A stretch of 51,837 nt of DNA, taken from positions 1 through 51,837 of the forward strand of contig NZ_AYWX01000009.1 of the NCBI RefSeq assembly GCF_000502875.1. The letters are read 5' to 3'. The first letter of the stretch is position 1, and every line of letters starts with the position of its first letter. The notes beneath the pieces were generated by a model, which was given only the letters and a program-made list of their open reading frames with translations, was not told where the DNA came from and made no database searches. This DNA comes from Mesorhizobium sp. L2C084A000 (GTDB lineage: Bacteria; Pseudomonadota; Alphaproteobacteria; Rhizobiales; Rhizobiaceae). Position numbers and translations under genes: made by a program. Shown one piece after another: positions 42,215-50,808 of the stretch.

Positions 42215-42451
42215 TCACCTCATCAACTTGATCTGAAGCGAGATGCTCAGCCTCAGAATCCTGTCGCCGTTTTCGTTCCGCACTTCAACAAACACCTGCT
42301 GCCCGTCCACCTCAGCGAGTGCATCTCTCGTAAGGTCGATAAGGCCCTCGAAGCCCACGCGGCGCACCTCCTCCAAGCCGGCACATTCGATGCCGATTTG
42401 GTCCTTGATGACCACATCGTGTTCGCCACTATCAAAGAAAAACCGTGCCAT
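42215..42451 (-). CDS. DUF6894 family small protein
   Basis: A 78-residue protein opening MARFFFDSGEHDVVIKD, followed by ECAGLEEVRRVGFEGLIDLTRDAL and the strand VFVEVRNENGDRILRLSISL, the DUF6894 layout. The ATG at 42451 has GGAAG 8 bases upstream; an in-frame extension upstream overlaps the Crp-family gene and lacks family similarity. It lies 19 bases after the stop of the Crp-family gene on the same strand, so both are probably transcribed together from the EcfG-type promoter at 43235. Confidence 0.75.
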   Translation of the reverse strand: MARFFFDSGEHDVVIKDQIGIECAGLEEVRRVGFEGLIDLTRDALAEVDGQQVFVEVRNENGDRILRLSISLQIKLMR

Positions 42452-42470
42452 CCGAGAGCTTCCGTCACCA

Positions 42471-43205
42471 CTAAACTGCAGGGTTCCTTTGGTGCAGGTA
42501 AGTCGTGTCGAAATCACCTGCATGAGTGAGGCCAAGCCAATCCAGAACATGCACTCTTGATCCTGTGGTGGCGATGAGGCCTCTACGTCGAAGTTCCTGA
42601 AGCATTCGGTTGACGTGGACTGTGGACAAGCCCAATGCATCGCCAAGGGCTGCCTGGGTAATGGGAAGATCCGCGACGTGATCCTGGATGCGTCCAACCG
42701 AGCGCAAGCGAAAAATCAGTTCGCACAATATGTGAGCCATGCGCGTGTATGCCTCACGTCTTCCCACATTAGTGACCCATTCCCTGTAAATCGCTGCATC
42801 GATCAGGGTCGACCGCCAAAAAGCCGTCGCGATTCGAGGATGCTGTTCGCAAATGGCGCGAAGAGCGTCATGCCGTATGAAGCCCATTCTGGCCGGCGTG
42901 AGGGTCGAAAAGTTACAATCCATGACCGACAGATGCAGGCCGTGCAGATCCGGAATGTCACCAGCCACAAAGAAGGATGTGATCTGCCGTTTCCCGTCGC
43001 CGGTATGTTTGGTGGAACCGAGCAGGCCATCCAAAACGACAAACGAACTGACAGGACGGTCCCCCTCACGCACCAAGTCATAGTTGGCCAAAAAATCCTT
43101 CTCCTGGATCGGGATGCTCTTCAAAACGTCGATGTCGGTCTGTCGAACATCCGAGATGCTCAGGAGTTTGCGGATAAGTACATCCGAGGATGAGGTGGGA
43201 GACAA
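42471..43205 (-). CDS. Crp/Fnr-family transcriptional regulator
   Basis: A 244-residue regulator: an N-terminal cyclic-nucleotide-binding-like beta barrel (about 30-120) and a C-terminal winged helix-turn-helix (LPITQAALGDALGLSTVHVNRMLQELRRRGLI). It lacks the N-terminal cysteines of an FNR iron-sulfur cluster. Start: TTG 43205, the only plausible one, with AGGTAG 6 bases upstream. An EcfG-type promoter ends 29 bases before it, so this regulator could form a second tier of control in the stress response. Its targets are unknown. Confidence 0.87.
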   Translation of the reverse strand: MSPTSSSDVLIRKLLSISDVRQTDIDVLKSIPIQEKDFLANYDLVREGDRPVSSFVVLDGLLGSTKHTGDGKRQITSFFVAGDIPDLHGLHLSVMDCNFSTLTPARMGFIRHDALRAICEQHPRIATAFWRSTLIDAAIYREWVTNVGRREAYTRMAHILCELIFRLRSVGRIQDHVADLPITQAALGDALGLSTVHVNRMLQELRRRGLIATTGSRVHVLDWLGLTHAGDFDTTYLHQRNPAV

Positions 43206-43234
43206 ATTGGCTACCTAGCTTATGTTATTTATCG

Positions 43235-43259
43235 AACTTGCAATCGCGCTGAAAGTTCC
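43235..43259 (-). promoter_or_regulatory. EcfG-type promoter of the Crp-family/DUF6894 operon
   Basis: Minus strand: GGAAC (43259-43255), 16 bases, AGTT (43238-43235), placed 30 bases before the TTG start. The remaining 285 bases up to the hydrolase stop at 43545 hold no other feature I can support. Confidence 0.65.
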
Positions 43260-43544
43260 GTGACATTACAGAGCGGCGGCGGAGAACGGGCCCGGTTCGG
43301 CGGGTGATTGGACCGCCGCACAATCGAACCCGCAGTTATGCCGCCCATAGGGGAGCCTGCGGAGCCACGCATTAACCTATGACATGGGCTGTGTTCGAAA
43401 TTGTCGCTGAGATAACCATTGGCGCCAATTCGGCAAGGCTTTGACGTCCGCAACGGAACATATGCCCCAACTGGCGCTACGAGGTTGTTCCGCCGAGACA
43501 ATCTGCAAGCACCTTGGAGCGGCAATACAGCTCCTGGCGCTCCG

Positions 43545-44420
43545 CTAAGCTCCGCTATTTGAAACAGTGGCTGGCTCACGCACGAACTTCATCCGCGGCG
43601 GCACGGCGAATGCCGTGAACCGCTCAGCCAGTCTGTCGAGGGCTTGGCGCATGCCAACTCCCGCAGCTGGCGCTCCGTGTCCGCTGATCACCATCTGCGG
43701 CTTCAGCGCAGCCAGTTGTTTCACGGATTTTTCCGCCGCATCCCAATCCGGTGTGAAGTAGCGCGGTGGACCATGCATCTCCAAGTCCTGAACGGCGACT
43801 TCATAGACCGACTCCTGACCCGTGGTGATGAAGGCGTCCCCAGCGATCAGCGAGCGGTCTTCTTCGCGCCAGAGAGAGACATGCCCCGGCGCATGCCCGG
43901 GCGTGTGCAGCCAGCGCCATCCGGGCATGCCGGGGACCGATCCGTCGGCCGGCAAGAGTTGCAGGCGATCTCCGAGATCGATTGGGCCACGAGGAAAGAG
44001 TGGCGAAAGCAGCGCTATCAGGCCGCCCCCCCCCCAAGGATCAGGCGGTGGATAGGACCCGGTTCCGTCCAAATAGGGACGCTCGAGCGGGTGCGCGAAA
44101 ACGGGCGCATCCCATGTGCCGGCCAGATCCACAACCGCTCCCACATGGTCGAAATGGCCATGGGTCAAGATGATCGCGGCGGGCCGCGCGCCGGCTCCAA
44201 AGCGCTTTTCAGCGACCGCCAGGATGCTGCTTCGCGACGTCGGCAAACCCGTATCGATCAGGACCCAGTTTCGATCTCCGCTGCCGGGAGCGCCGAAGAA
44301 CACGACATTCACGATTGTCAGCCGCAAATAGGCCAAATCCGGCGCGATGCTCCAGACGCCGTCGCCACGATCCTCGCGCCTGGCATGGTCGATGTCGGAA
44401 AGTCGAATCTGAACGGTCAT
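43545..44420 (-). CDS. Metallo-beta-lactamase-fold hydrolase
   Basis: A 291-residue MBL-fold enzyme with the dinuclear metal motif THGHFDH at 86-92, a further HTPGHAPGH, the ligand Asp in IAGDAF, and a closing SGHG. The substrate is unknown; such proteins include lactonases, glyoxalase II-like and thioesterase enzymes. ATG 44420 has AGGGAA 5 bases upstream. A G10 tract lies in the coding strand at 44035-44026, encoding WGGGG. An EcfG-type promoter lies 55 bases upstream, divergent from the glycosidase gene. Confidence 0.9.
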   Translation of the reverse strand: MTVQIRLSDIDHARREDRGDGVWSIAPDLAYLRLTIVNVVFFGAPGSGDRNWVLIDTGLPTSRSSILAVAEKRFGAGARPAAIILTHGHFDHVGAVVDLAGTWDAPVFAHPLERPYLDGTGSYPPPDPWGGGGLIALLSPLFPRGPIDLGDRLQLLPADGSVPGMPGWRWLHTPGHAPGHVSLWREEDRSLIAGDAFITTGQESVYEVAVQDLEMHGPPRYFTPDWDAAEKSVKQLAALKPQMVISGHGAPAAGVGMRQALDRLAERFTAFAVPPRMKFVREPATVSNSGA

Positions 44421-44474
44421 GCTGTTCCCTGCCTCCGTTGTAACCGCTGGACAATCGATGACGGCTCGGTCCCG

Positions 44475-44499
44475 AACTTGCCTCGGCGCACCTTGTTCC
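44475..44499 (-). promoter_or_regulatory. EcfG-type promoter of the MBL-fold hydrolase
   Basis: Minus strand: GGAAC (44499-44495), 16 bases, AGTT (44478-44475). Confidence 0.65.
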
Positions 44500-44540
44500 C
44501 TGGCTCCTGTCTGCTCCACCGGCTCGGTGGGCTCGATCGG

Positions 44541-44566
44541 GGAACAAAGGCTCGACCATCCGGGTT
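44541..44566 (+). promoter_or_regulatory. EcfG-type promoter of the glycoside-hydrolase-like gene
   Basis: GGAAC (44541-44545), 17 bases, GGTT (44563-44566). The 17-base spacing is allowed for this sigma factor but differs from the others here. The gene starts 60 bases downstream. Confidence 0.5.
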
Positions 44567-44625
44567 TGGCCCTGAGTAATACACTGGACGATGGTGCAGC
44601 ATGGCAAATGAGAAGGGGTTGCCGC

Positions 44626-45792
44626 ATGAGCGAAGCAGCACAAAGCGATAGCGATGGCTTGACTTCGATTGCGGGCACGTCGGCGTTCGCCAGTTTTTTC
44701 ATGGCTGGCTTTGAGTGCTCGTCGCACCGGCGCAAGGACGGCGTTCGCCTCGATCTTATCCGCGCGACGTCGCATTATTTGCATGCCCTGGGCGACTACC
44801 GCGGTTGCGCCGAACTCGGTCTTCGTACCATCCGCGACGGTTTGCGCTGGCACCTCATCGAAACCGCTCCTGGGACCTATGACTGGTCAAGCTGGACGCC
44901 GATGGTCGAAGCAGCGCAATCGGCAGGTGTCCAGGTCATCTGGGACATTTTCCACTACGGATCTCCAGACCACGTTGAACAGGGGTCGATGCATTTCATC
45001 GATGCCTATGCCTCGTTCGCTGCGGAAGCTGTGAGGGTCCATCGTTCAATCGCCGGTACAGCGCCTCTGTTGTGCCCAATCAACGAAATTTCGTTTTTCG
45101 CCTGGGCTGTTGAGGTCGGGTATTTCCCGCGCGTCGGCCCGAAGAAGCAGGGATGGTTCAAGCGGCACCTCGTGAAAGCTGCAATAGCTGGCGTTCGGGC
45201 AATGCGGGAGGTCGATCCCGCTTGCAGATTTGTCTGGGCCGAGCCGCTTATCCACATTGCTCCTCGCGACCGAACGCGGACCGAATGGCGCCGGGCCGAA
45301 AATGCCCGTCTCGGACAGTTCGAAGCTTACGACATGCTGCTGGGCCGGGCAGAACCAGAGTTGGGGGGCAGCGAAGATGTTGTCGATGTCGTTGGCCTGA
45401 ATTTCTACCCACACAATCAGTGGTACCTAAACGGGCCGACGATTCCGATGGGGCATCACGAGTACCGTGCCCTATCGGAGATGCTGATTGAGGTCGCGCG
45501 TCGATACGGCAAGCCGATGTTCATCGCCGAGACCGGCTCCGAAGGATCGGGCGGGGCGGCTTGGCTCCATTATGTCTGCGACGAGGTGCGTGCCGCAATC
45601 GGTCTCGAAGCGCCGATCGAAGGTATTTGCCTATACCCGATAACCGCCTATCCGGGCTGGGACAATTCGCGGCATGCGGAAGTGGGATTGTTTTCGGTCA
45701 TCCAGGCGAACGGCAGCCGACATGTCCGCACGCCCATCGCGGATGAATTGGCCCGCCAGCAAACTTTGTTCGCGGCGAACCCGACGCGTTAA
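44626..45792 (+). CDS. Glycoside hydrolase, beta-glucosidase-like TIM barrel
   Basis: A 388-residue GH-A-clan-like protein. The barrel reads as successive strands (GLRTIRDGLRWHLIE, VQVIWDIFHYG, LLCPINEISFF, VVGLNFYPHNQW, PMFIAETGSEG). The likely acid/base is Glu of PINE, and the nucleophile is Glu of IAETG, as in family-1-like enzymes. No signal peptide is seen. ATG 44626 has AAGGGG 9 bases upstream. It lies beside the UDP-galactopyranose mutase and glycosyltransferase genes, pointing to a role in making or trimming a glycoside. Confidence 0.85.
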   Translation: MSEAAQSDSDGLTSIAGTSAFASFFMAGFECSSHRRKDGVRLDLIRATSHYLHALGDYRGCAELGLRTIRDGLRWHLIETAPGTYDWSSWTPMVEAAQSAGVQVIWDIFHYGSPDHVEQGSMHFIDAYASFAAEAVRVHRSIAGTAPLLCPINEISFFAWAVEVGYFPRVGPKKQGWFKRHLVKAAIAGVRAMREVDPACRFVWAEPLIHIAPRDRTRTEWRRAENARLGQFEAYDMLLGRAEPELGGSEDVVDVVGLNFYPHNQWYLNGPTIPMGHHEYRALSEMLIEVARRYGKPMFIAETGSEGSGGAAWLHYVCDEVRAAIGLEAPIEGICLYPITAYPGWDNSRHAEVGLFSVIQANGSRHVRTPIADELARQQTLFAANPTR

Positions 45793-45879
45793 ATACATCA
45801 GCGGCACGAGGACTGTTGCGAGCGCCTGTTGGCGCCGCGTTGCCAGGTCCGATGCTCCCAAGTACGTCTAGGTGGGGAG

Positions 45880-47022
45880 CTACAGCGCCCCTTCGGCCAA
45901 CGACGCCTTCCCCGCGCTCGCCCATTCCGGGACGCTCTTTTGGATGCGGGCGAAGGTTGCCAGGGCCTGCCCGACCACTTGATCCATGTTGTAGTAGCGG
46001 TAGGTTGCCAGGCGGCCGACAAACCACACGTCGGGACAGGTTGCGCCGAGCGCTTCGTAACGCTTGTAGAGTTCTTCGTTTTCGGCCCGCGGCACCGGAT
46101 AGTACGGGTCCCCGATATCGGTGGGATATTCGTAGGTCAGGCTGGTCCGCGCGTTCTGCTGGCCGGTCAGATGTTTGTACTCGGTGATGCGGGTGTAATC
46201 TTCCGTCTGGGGGTAGTTGACGACGGCAACCGGCTGAAACTGCTCTTGGTCGAGGGTGACGTGCTCGAAACGGAGCGAGCGATAAGGAAGACGCCCGAGC
46301 TGCCAGCCGAAGTATTCGTCGATCGGGCCGGTATAGATCAGGCGGTTGAATGGTATCTCGTCACGAATTTCGCGGAAGTCGGTCTGCAACATGACCTTGA
46401 TGTTCGGATGGTCGAGCATGCGTTCGAACATTCTCGTGTACCCGCCGGCCGGCATCTTCTGGAAGCTGTCGCTAAAATAGCGGTCATCACGGTTGGTTCT
46501 GGTCGGCACTCGTGCCGTCACTGATTTGCTCAGTTGGCTAGGATCGACGCCCCATTGCTTCCTGGTGTAGCCACGGAAGAATTTCTCATAGAGTTCGCGT
46601 CCCACTGTGCTGACGACGACGTCCTCGGCCGTTCGTACGTTCTCTACGGTTTCGCGCCGCGACGCGAAGAACTCCTCCAATTGTGCGGAATTCAGATCAA
46701 GACCATAAAGCCGATTCACCGTGTCGAGATTGATCGGGATGGGAAGCAGTTTCTCATCCACGGCCGCCAGCACCCTATGCTCGTATGTGCGCCATTCCGT
46801 GAACTGCGAGAGGTAGTCCACGATCGAATGGCTGTTGGTGTGAAAAATATGTGGCCCATAACGATGGATGAGGATGCCGGCTTCATTATAGCAATCATAG
46901 GCGTTGCCGCCGACATGGCTGCGGCGGTCGACCAGGAGAACACTTTCGTGGCGCTGGGAGGCTATCCTTTCAGCAAGCACGCTGCCGGCAAATCCCGCGC
47001 CGACGATCAGCCAATCGAACAT
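45880..47022 (-). CDS. glf: UDP-galactopyranose mutase
   Basis: A 380-residue FAD enzyme that interconverts UDP-galactopyranose and UDP-galactofuranose. The FAD site is GAGFAGSVLAER (8-19). Other marks are GGNAYDCYNEAGILIHRYGPHIFHT and FRGYTRKQWG, the latter including the conserved active-site Arg/Trp region, and the closing VWFVGRLATYRYYNMDQ. It lies 2 bases after the glycosyltransferase gene, in one operon. Galactofuranose is used in bacterial surface polysaccharides. Confidence 0.96.
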   Translation of the reverse strand: MFDWLIVGAGFAGSVLAERIASQRHESVLLVDRRSHVGGNAYDCYNEAGILIHRYGPHIFHTNSHSIVDYLSQFTEWRTYEHRVLAAVDEKLLPIPINLDTVNRLYGLDLNSAQLEEFFASRRETVENVRTAEDVVVSTVGRELYEKFFRGYTRKQWGVDPSQLSKSVTARVPTRTNRDDRYFSDSFQKMPAGGYTRMFERMLDHPNIKVMLQTDFREIRDEIPFNRLIYTGPIDEYFGWQLGRLPYRSLRFEHVTLDQEQFQPVAVVNYPQTEDYTRITEYKHLTGQQNARTSLTYEYPTDIGDPYYPVPRAENEELYKRYEALGATCPDVWFVGRLATYRYYNMDQVVGQALATFARIQKSVPEWASAGKASLAEGAL

Positions 47023-47024
47023 GG

Positions 47025-48197
47025 CTATGCACTCCTGCGGAGAGGGATGACCTTCTTACCTCGATAGGCACGCTCGATGTGAGCGGTCATGCCACTCCAT
47101 GTCTTTTGCCAAGACATGTCCGCAAGATAGGCGTCGACTTGCGGCAGGAACGTCTCACGAGGTCGCAATAGAATGGAGCGCAGCTTGATTTCCAGATCGT
47201 CACTGTCGGCGATTTCCACCAGTCCAGCAGCGCCGTAGCTGCGCACAACGTCAACGATTGCCGTCGAGATCACCGGGAGACCGGCCGCTAGGAACTCTGG
47301 CGTCTTGGTCGGACTGATGAAGCGGGTCGCTTCGTTGAGTGCAAACGGCATCCAACCGGCATCCCAATGGCGCATATAGTGGGGCAGGTCGCAGTAGGCC
47401 TTCGCGCCCAACCAATGCAGGTTTTCGGCTCTGGGCAGGGTTGCGGGGTCGATCTTGACGACCGGGCCAAGCATCACGAAATGCACGTCCGACATAGTCT
47501 CCGCCGCCTGCGCTACGAGCTCGACGTCCAGCCGCTCGTCGATAACTCCGAAATATCCGACCCTCGGATGAGGAATGCCGGCCTGGTCGGTTGGCTCCTT
47601 TCCTGGGCGTCTCGCAGTGTGAAAGTGCTTCACATCGATGCTGCTAGGAAAAGGGAAGATCGCGTGATGCAGGTGACGCTTGGTCTCGAACAGGCTTAGG
47701 CCTCCGGTGAAAACGAGATCGGCGCGGCGCAGCAGGGCCTTTTCCATCTGCCCCAGCTCGGGCGGCGCATTCTTGAATGCGGAGAGTTCGTCCATGCAGT
47801 CATAGATGCATATGTCTGGGTCGAGGTGCTCGGTGAAGCGCAGAGCCATCGGCGTGTAGTACCAAGCGATCAACCGGCTGTGCGGCATTGAAGCTATGAT
47901 CTGCTGGACAAATCTCCGCTGGACGGCATCTGCTTTCGCGGCCGACATGCCGAGCGGAAGCACTGGCGTCACAATTAGAATGCTTGGCGCTGCCTCGCTC
48001 GTCCGCATCAGCGGCTGTGGCAGGTCTTCGAAAACAGGCTCTTCGAAGTAGACCACTCTCTGCTGCATGGAGGCGAGACTGAGGATATGTTGCGGGCGTT
48101 GATGAACGAAATTCCACCGCAAATGGGAGAAGCAAACCAGTAGATTTTCCCTGCCAGCGCGGTTACTGGCGACTGCCCCACCCAAGGCTGCTTCCAT
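47025..48197 (-). CDS. Glycosyltransferase, GT-B fold
   Basis: A 390-residue transferase with the N-terminal signature LRWNFVHQRPQHIL, found in glycosyltransferases encoded next to glf, and the C-terminal SPTKTPEFLAAGLPVIST, the GT-B donor-site E-x-x-A-x-G-like motif. No membrane helix. It is cotranscribed with glf and may transfer galactofuranose or another sugar onto a surface glycan. An EcfG-type promoter lies 93 bases upstream. Confidence 0.9.
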   Translation of the reverse strand: MEAALGGAVASNRAGRENLLVCFSHLRWNFVHQRPQHILSLASMQQRVVYFEEPVFEDLPQPLMRTSEAAPSILIVTPVLPLGMSAAKADAVQRRFVQQIIASMPHSRLIAWYYTPMALRFTEHLDPDICIYDCMDELSAFKNAPPELGQMEKALLRRADLVFTGGLSLFETKRHLHHAIFPFPSSIDVKHFHTARRPGKEPTDQAGIPHPRVGYFGVIDERLDVELVAQAAETMSDVHFVMLGPVVKIDPATLPRAENLHWLGAKAYCDLPHYMRHWDAGWMPFALNEATRFISPTKTPEFLAAGLPVISTAIVDVVRSYGAAGLVEIADSDDLEIKLRSILLRPRETFLPQVDAYLADMSWQKTWSGMTAHIERAYRGKKVIPLRRSA

Positions 48198-48289
48198 TGA
48201 AGATTTCCTTCCTTTAGTCTGTCGTTTATGTTCCGACTAACATTTGTTAGTCGCGGACGGGAGAGAACTAAACTTCGTTCCCGTCTCCT

Positions 48290-48314
48290 AACTTTCAACG
48301 AGGTGAGTTGTTCC
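48290..48314 (-). promoter_or_regulatory. EcfG-type promoter of the glycosyltransferase/glf operon
   Basis: Minus strand: GGAAC (48314-48310), 16 bases, AGTT (48293-48290). The 359-base gap to the next gene holds no other supportable feature. Confidence 0.6.
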
Positions 48315-48556
48315 AAGGTGAAATGGAGCGCCTTCAGTCGCCGCTCGATAGACGAAAGCGAGATCCGCTCGCTGAGTCGAGAACGGCTGTCGTGTGTCGG
48401 CGGCTTTGAGGCGCGGGGCGACTGGGGAATGCTTGTGGAGAACGGCATTGCCGTATTTGCGTTGAACTTGTCGGCTATAAAATGTGCAGAACATCACGTT
48501 GATTCGCCTGCATGACTGGCGACTCGGTTTTGGCAGGGCAGGATTCCGGGGCTGAT

Positions 48557-49474
48557 ATGAAGATCGACTTTGCGACCAATGTTTTTCCGTTGTTTCATCC
48601 GCAGAGCGTGGATGATCTCAAAGACCCGTGCCCTGTCTTCGATGGCAGTCTGTGGCACGTCTTCGGCTCAGGTGGCACGGTGACCACCGAGACGTGGAGG
48701 ATCCTTCATGCCACGGCGCCCGACCTCTATGGACCGTGGACCGAGCATCCGCCGATCGAACTTCCTATCAACGGGAGTGGTGTTGCGGCGCCCGGTGTTA
48801 TCCACGAGAGCGGCGTCTTTCATATGTTCATCCAGACCGAGTTCATGAAGTCTGGCGGCCGGTGCGAGCACGCGGTTTCCAATGACGGATTCCAGTGGGT
48901 GGTTCTCAGCCCGGCGATCCTTGCCATCCCGGACACCGAGGAGGACGGCATTTACGATCCGCATCCCGCAGTCATTGGCGGCAAGCGCTATCTCGTCTAT
49001 TCAGCCATGCCAAAATTCACCAGGGTGCCGCAACCCGACATCTACCTCGCACGGAGCCAATCCGACTCGTGGTTCGGTCCCTGGAAGCGGATCGGCAAGA
49101 TACTCGACCATAATGATGTTCCTCACCACAATACGAGAGAGGATCCCGACTATGAATGGGGCATAGAAGGCGCACAGCTGGTCGAGTTGCCGGACGGTCG
49201 GGTGCTTCTCAATGCCACTTGCTTTCTGCCGAATGGACTTCGGGGAAACCGGCAACGCGTGTTCTTCGCCATCGCTGATGACGTTGCTGGACCTTACGTA
49301 TCGATCGGCCCGGTGCTGGAGCCAGGCCAGCCGGGAGAGAACGGCCACTCGACGGTGATGATCGAAGGCAGCCAACTATCGTTGTTTTACCAAAGCCGGG
49401 TCGCCACGACCGATCATCGGTGGCGCTACGGCCTGGCCAGATGCGACGTCGCCCTGTTTTCCAAGGTCGCATGA
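48557..49474 (+). CDS. GH43/GH32-like beta-propeller glycosidase
   Basis: A 305-residue protein with the repeated blades of a five-bladed propeller glycosidase: CPVFDGSLWHVFGS with an early Asp as candidate base, DGIYDPHPAVIGGKRYLVYS, and EWGIEGAQLVELPDGR with a Glu in the place of the general acid. No signal peptide, so it probably acts in the cytoplasm on activated or internal glycans. ATG 48557 fits the family start; an in-frame ATG at 48512 would add 15 residues. It is divergent from the glf operon and probably completes the same polysaccharide system. No EcfG-type promoter was found for it. Confidence 0.8.
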   Translation: MKIDFATNVFPLFHPQSVDDLKDPCPVFDGSLWHVFGSGGTVTTETWRILHATAPDLYGPWTEHPPIELPINGSGVAAPGVIHESGVFHMFIQTEFMKSGGRCEHAVSNDGFQWVVLSPAILAIPDTEEDGIYDPHPAVIGGKRYLVYSAMPKFTRVPQPDIYLARSQSDSWFGPWKRIGKILDHNDVPHHNTREDPDYEWGIEGAQLVELPDGRVLLNATCFLPNGLRGNRQRVFFAIADDVAGPYVSIGPVLEPGQPGENGHSTVMIEGSQLSLFYQSRVATTDHRWRYGLARCDVALFSKVA

Positions 49475-49594
49475 TCCCCGGTGCCAATGGGCACCCACGG
49501 CGTAGACCGACTGGACGGCTCGCATTGCGCAATGAGCTTCCGTAGCTCGAGACGTTCCGTCGGGAAGCCTGCCGGAATTAAACGTTCCTCCTAC

Positions 49595-49619
49595 GGAACA
49601 ATGCGTCCGAGCTGAGGTT
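49595..49619 (+). promoter_or_regulatory. EcfG-type promoter of the manganese catalase
   Basis: GGAAC (49595-49599), 16 bases, GGTT (49616-49619). The start codon is 28 bases downstream. Confidence 0.7.
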
Positions 49620-49646
49620 CGGCTGACTTCAAACCAGGAGTCAGCC

Positions 49647-50492
49647 ATGTATTACACCGACAAGAAATTGCAGTACCCGGTTCGTGTGGAAACGCCGAAT
49701 CCAGTCTTTGCCCGCGCGTTGCAGCAGGCCATAGGTGGAGTAGAAGGCGAGATCCGCGTCGCCTTGCAGTATTTCTTCCAGGCATGGGGATGCCGCGGAC
49801 CGGCCAAATACCGCGACCTGTTGTTGAACACGGCGACCGAGGAACTCGGCCATATCGAAATGCTGGCGACTGCGGTCGCCCTCAATCTAGAGGGTGCACC
49901 ACTTTCGCTGCAGGAGGACATCTCGTCGGACACGGTCGGCGGCTCGGTCCTCAACGGGATGAACTTCCGCCATATCTTGTCGACCGGCCTGGCCGCACTG
50001 CCTGAAAACGCCAACGGCGTTCCCTTCAATGCTTCGCATGTCTATGCCAGCGGCAATCTTGCCGCGGATATGGTCGCAAACGTCACCGCGGAAGGAAGCG
50101 GCCGCGTACTGGCTACCCGCCTGTACAACATGACCAACGATCCCGGCATGAAGGACATGCTGTCCTTCCTTATTGCGCGCGACACCATGCATCAACAGCA
50201 GTGGCTCGCGGCGATCGAAGACATGGGCGGATTGAACGCGTCTCTGCCGGTCCCCAACTCCTTTCCGCAGGAGAAGGAGCATCAGGAGGTATCCTATGCC
50301 TTCATCAATTGCTTCGTCGAAGGTGTCGAACCAGCGCGGGGACGTTGGAGCGAAGGACCGTCGATAGACGGAAGGGGCGAGTTCTCCCTTGTTGCCGCTG
50401 CGCCAATGGGCGAGGAGCCCATGCTTTCGCCGCCAAGGCCAAGTTCAGGCGCCCAGAGCGAGCAGTTGATCGACAGGCAGGCAGCCGAATAG
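49647..50492 (+). CDS. Manganese catalase
   Basis: A di-manganese, haem-free catalase of 281 residues that splits H2O2. The ligand set aligns with the Lactobacillus plantarum enzyme almost residue for residue: E35, E66, H69, then E149 and H182 against E148 and H181. Typical stretches are VEGEIRVALQYFFQAWG and TATEELGHIEML. The C-terminus is a long acidic, proline-rich tail. The ATG at 49647 has CAGGAGTC 6 bases upstream. Induction through EcfG fits a role in stationary-phase or desiccation oxidative stress. Confidence 0.94.
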   Translation: MYYTDKKLQYPVRVETPNPVFARALQQAIGGVEGEIRVALQYFFQAWGCRGPAKYRDLLLNTATEELGHIEMLATAVALNLEGAPLSLQEDISSDTVGGSVLNGMNFRHILSTGLAALPENANGVPFNASHVYASGNLAADMVANVTAEGSGRVLATRLYNMTNDPGMKDMLSFLIARDTMHQQQWLAAIEDMGGLNASLPVPNSFPQEKEHQEVSYAFINCFVEGVEPARGRWSEGPSIDGRGEFSLVAAAPMGEEPMLSPPRPSSGAQSEQLIDRQAAE

Positions 50493-50679
50493 GCTGTCTT
50501 AGCAATACCGAAGGCTGCCGGCACTGGCTGTCTCCCCCTTGGCGCTTCTCGCTGACTCGGCCGCACCCGGTTATATCGGCCAATTGGCGCTGTGTACGAG
50601 AGACAGCGCAGCTCATTCGTGTTGGTGTGTGCCTGACGAGCTCTCCATTTTCAGCTTAGCTATAAATGCTTCACCTAAT

Positions 50680-50704
50680 GGAACATCGGAGGTTCCACGA
50701 AGTT
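50680..50704 (+). promoter_or_regulatory. EcfG-type promoter of the envelope-stress module
   Basis: GGAAC (50680-50684), 16 bases, AGTT (50701-50704). The 24-aa microprotein gene starts 23 bases downstream. Confidence 0.7.
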
Positions 50705-50726
50705 GGGAGCCACGGAGGACGTGCAC

Positions 50727-50801
50727 ATGAACAGTGTTATCTATCTTATCGGCCTTATCGTTGTCGTGCTCGCGGTCCTCTCCTTCCTCGGTCTTCACTA
50801 G
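50727..50801 (+). CDS. 24-aa membrane microprotein
   Basis: A 24-codon frame from ATG 50727 to TAG 50801, made almost entirely of one hydrophobic helix (YLIGLIVVVLAVLSFLGLH). GGAGGAC lies 9 bases upstream, a strong ribosome-binding site. I recall closely similar tiny proteins throughout rhizobia, often ahead of nutrient-deprivation-type genes. It lies 8 bases before the next gene in the same operon. Probably a small regulator or stabiliser of a membrane complex (inference). Confidence 0.75.
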   Translation: MNSVIYLIGLIVVVLAVLSFLGLH

Positions 50802-50808
50802 GTGGCCC

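Noticed and set aside
42452..42697. In-frame upstream extension of the second DUF6894 gene
   Set aside because: It overlaps the Crp-family gene and has no DUF6894 similarity; ATG 42451 has its own ribosome-binding site.
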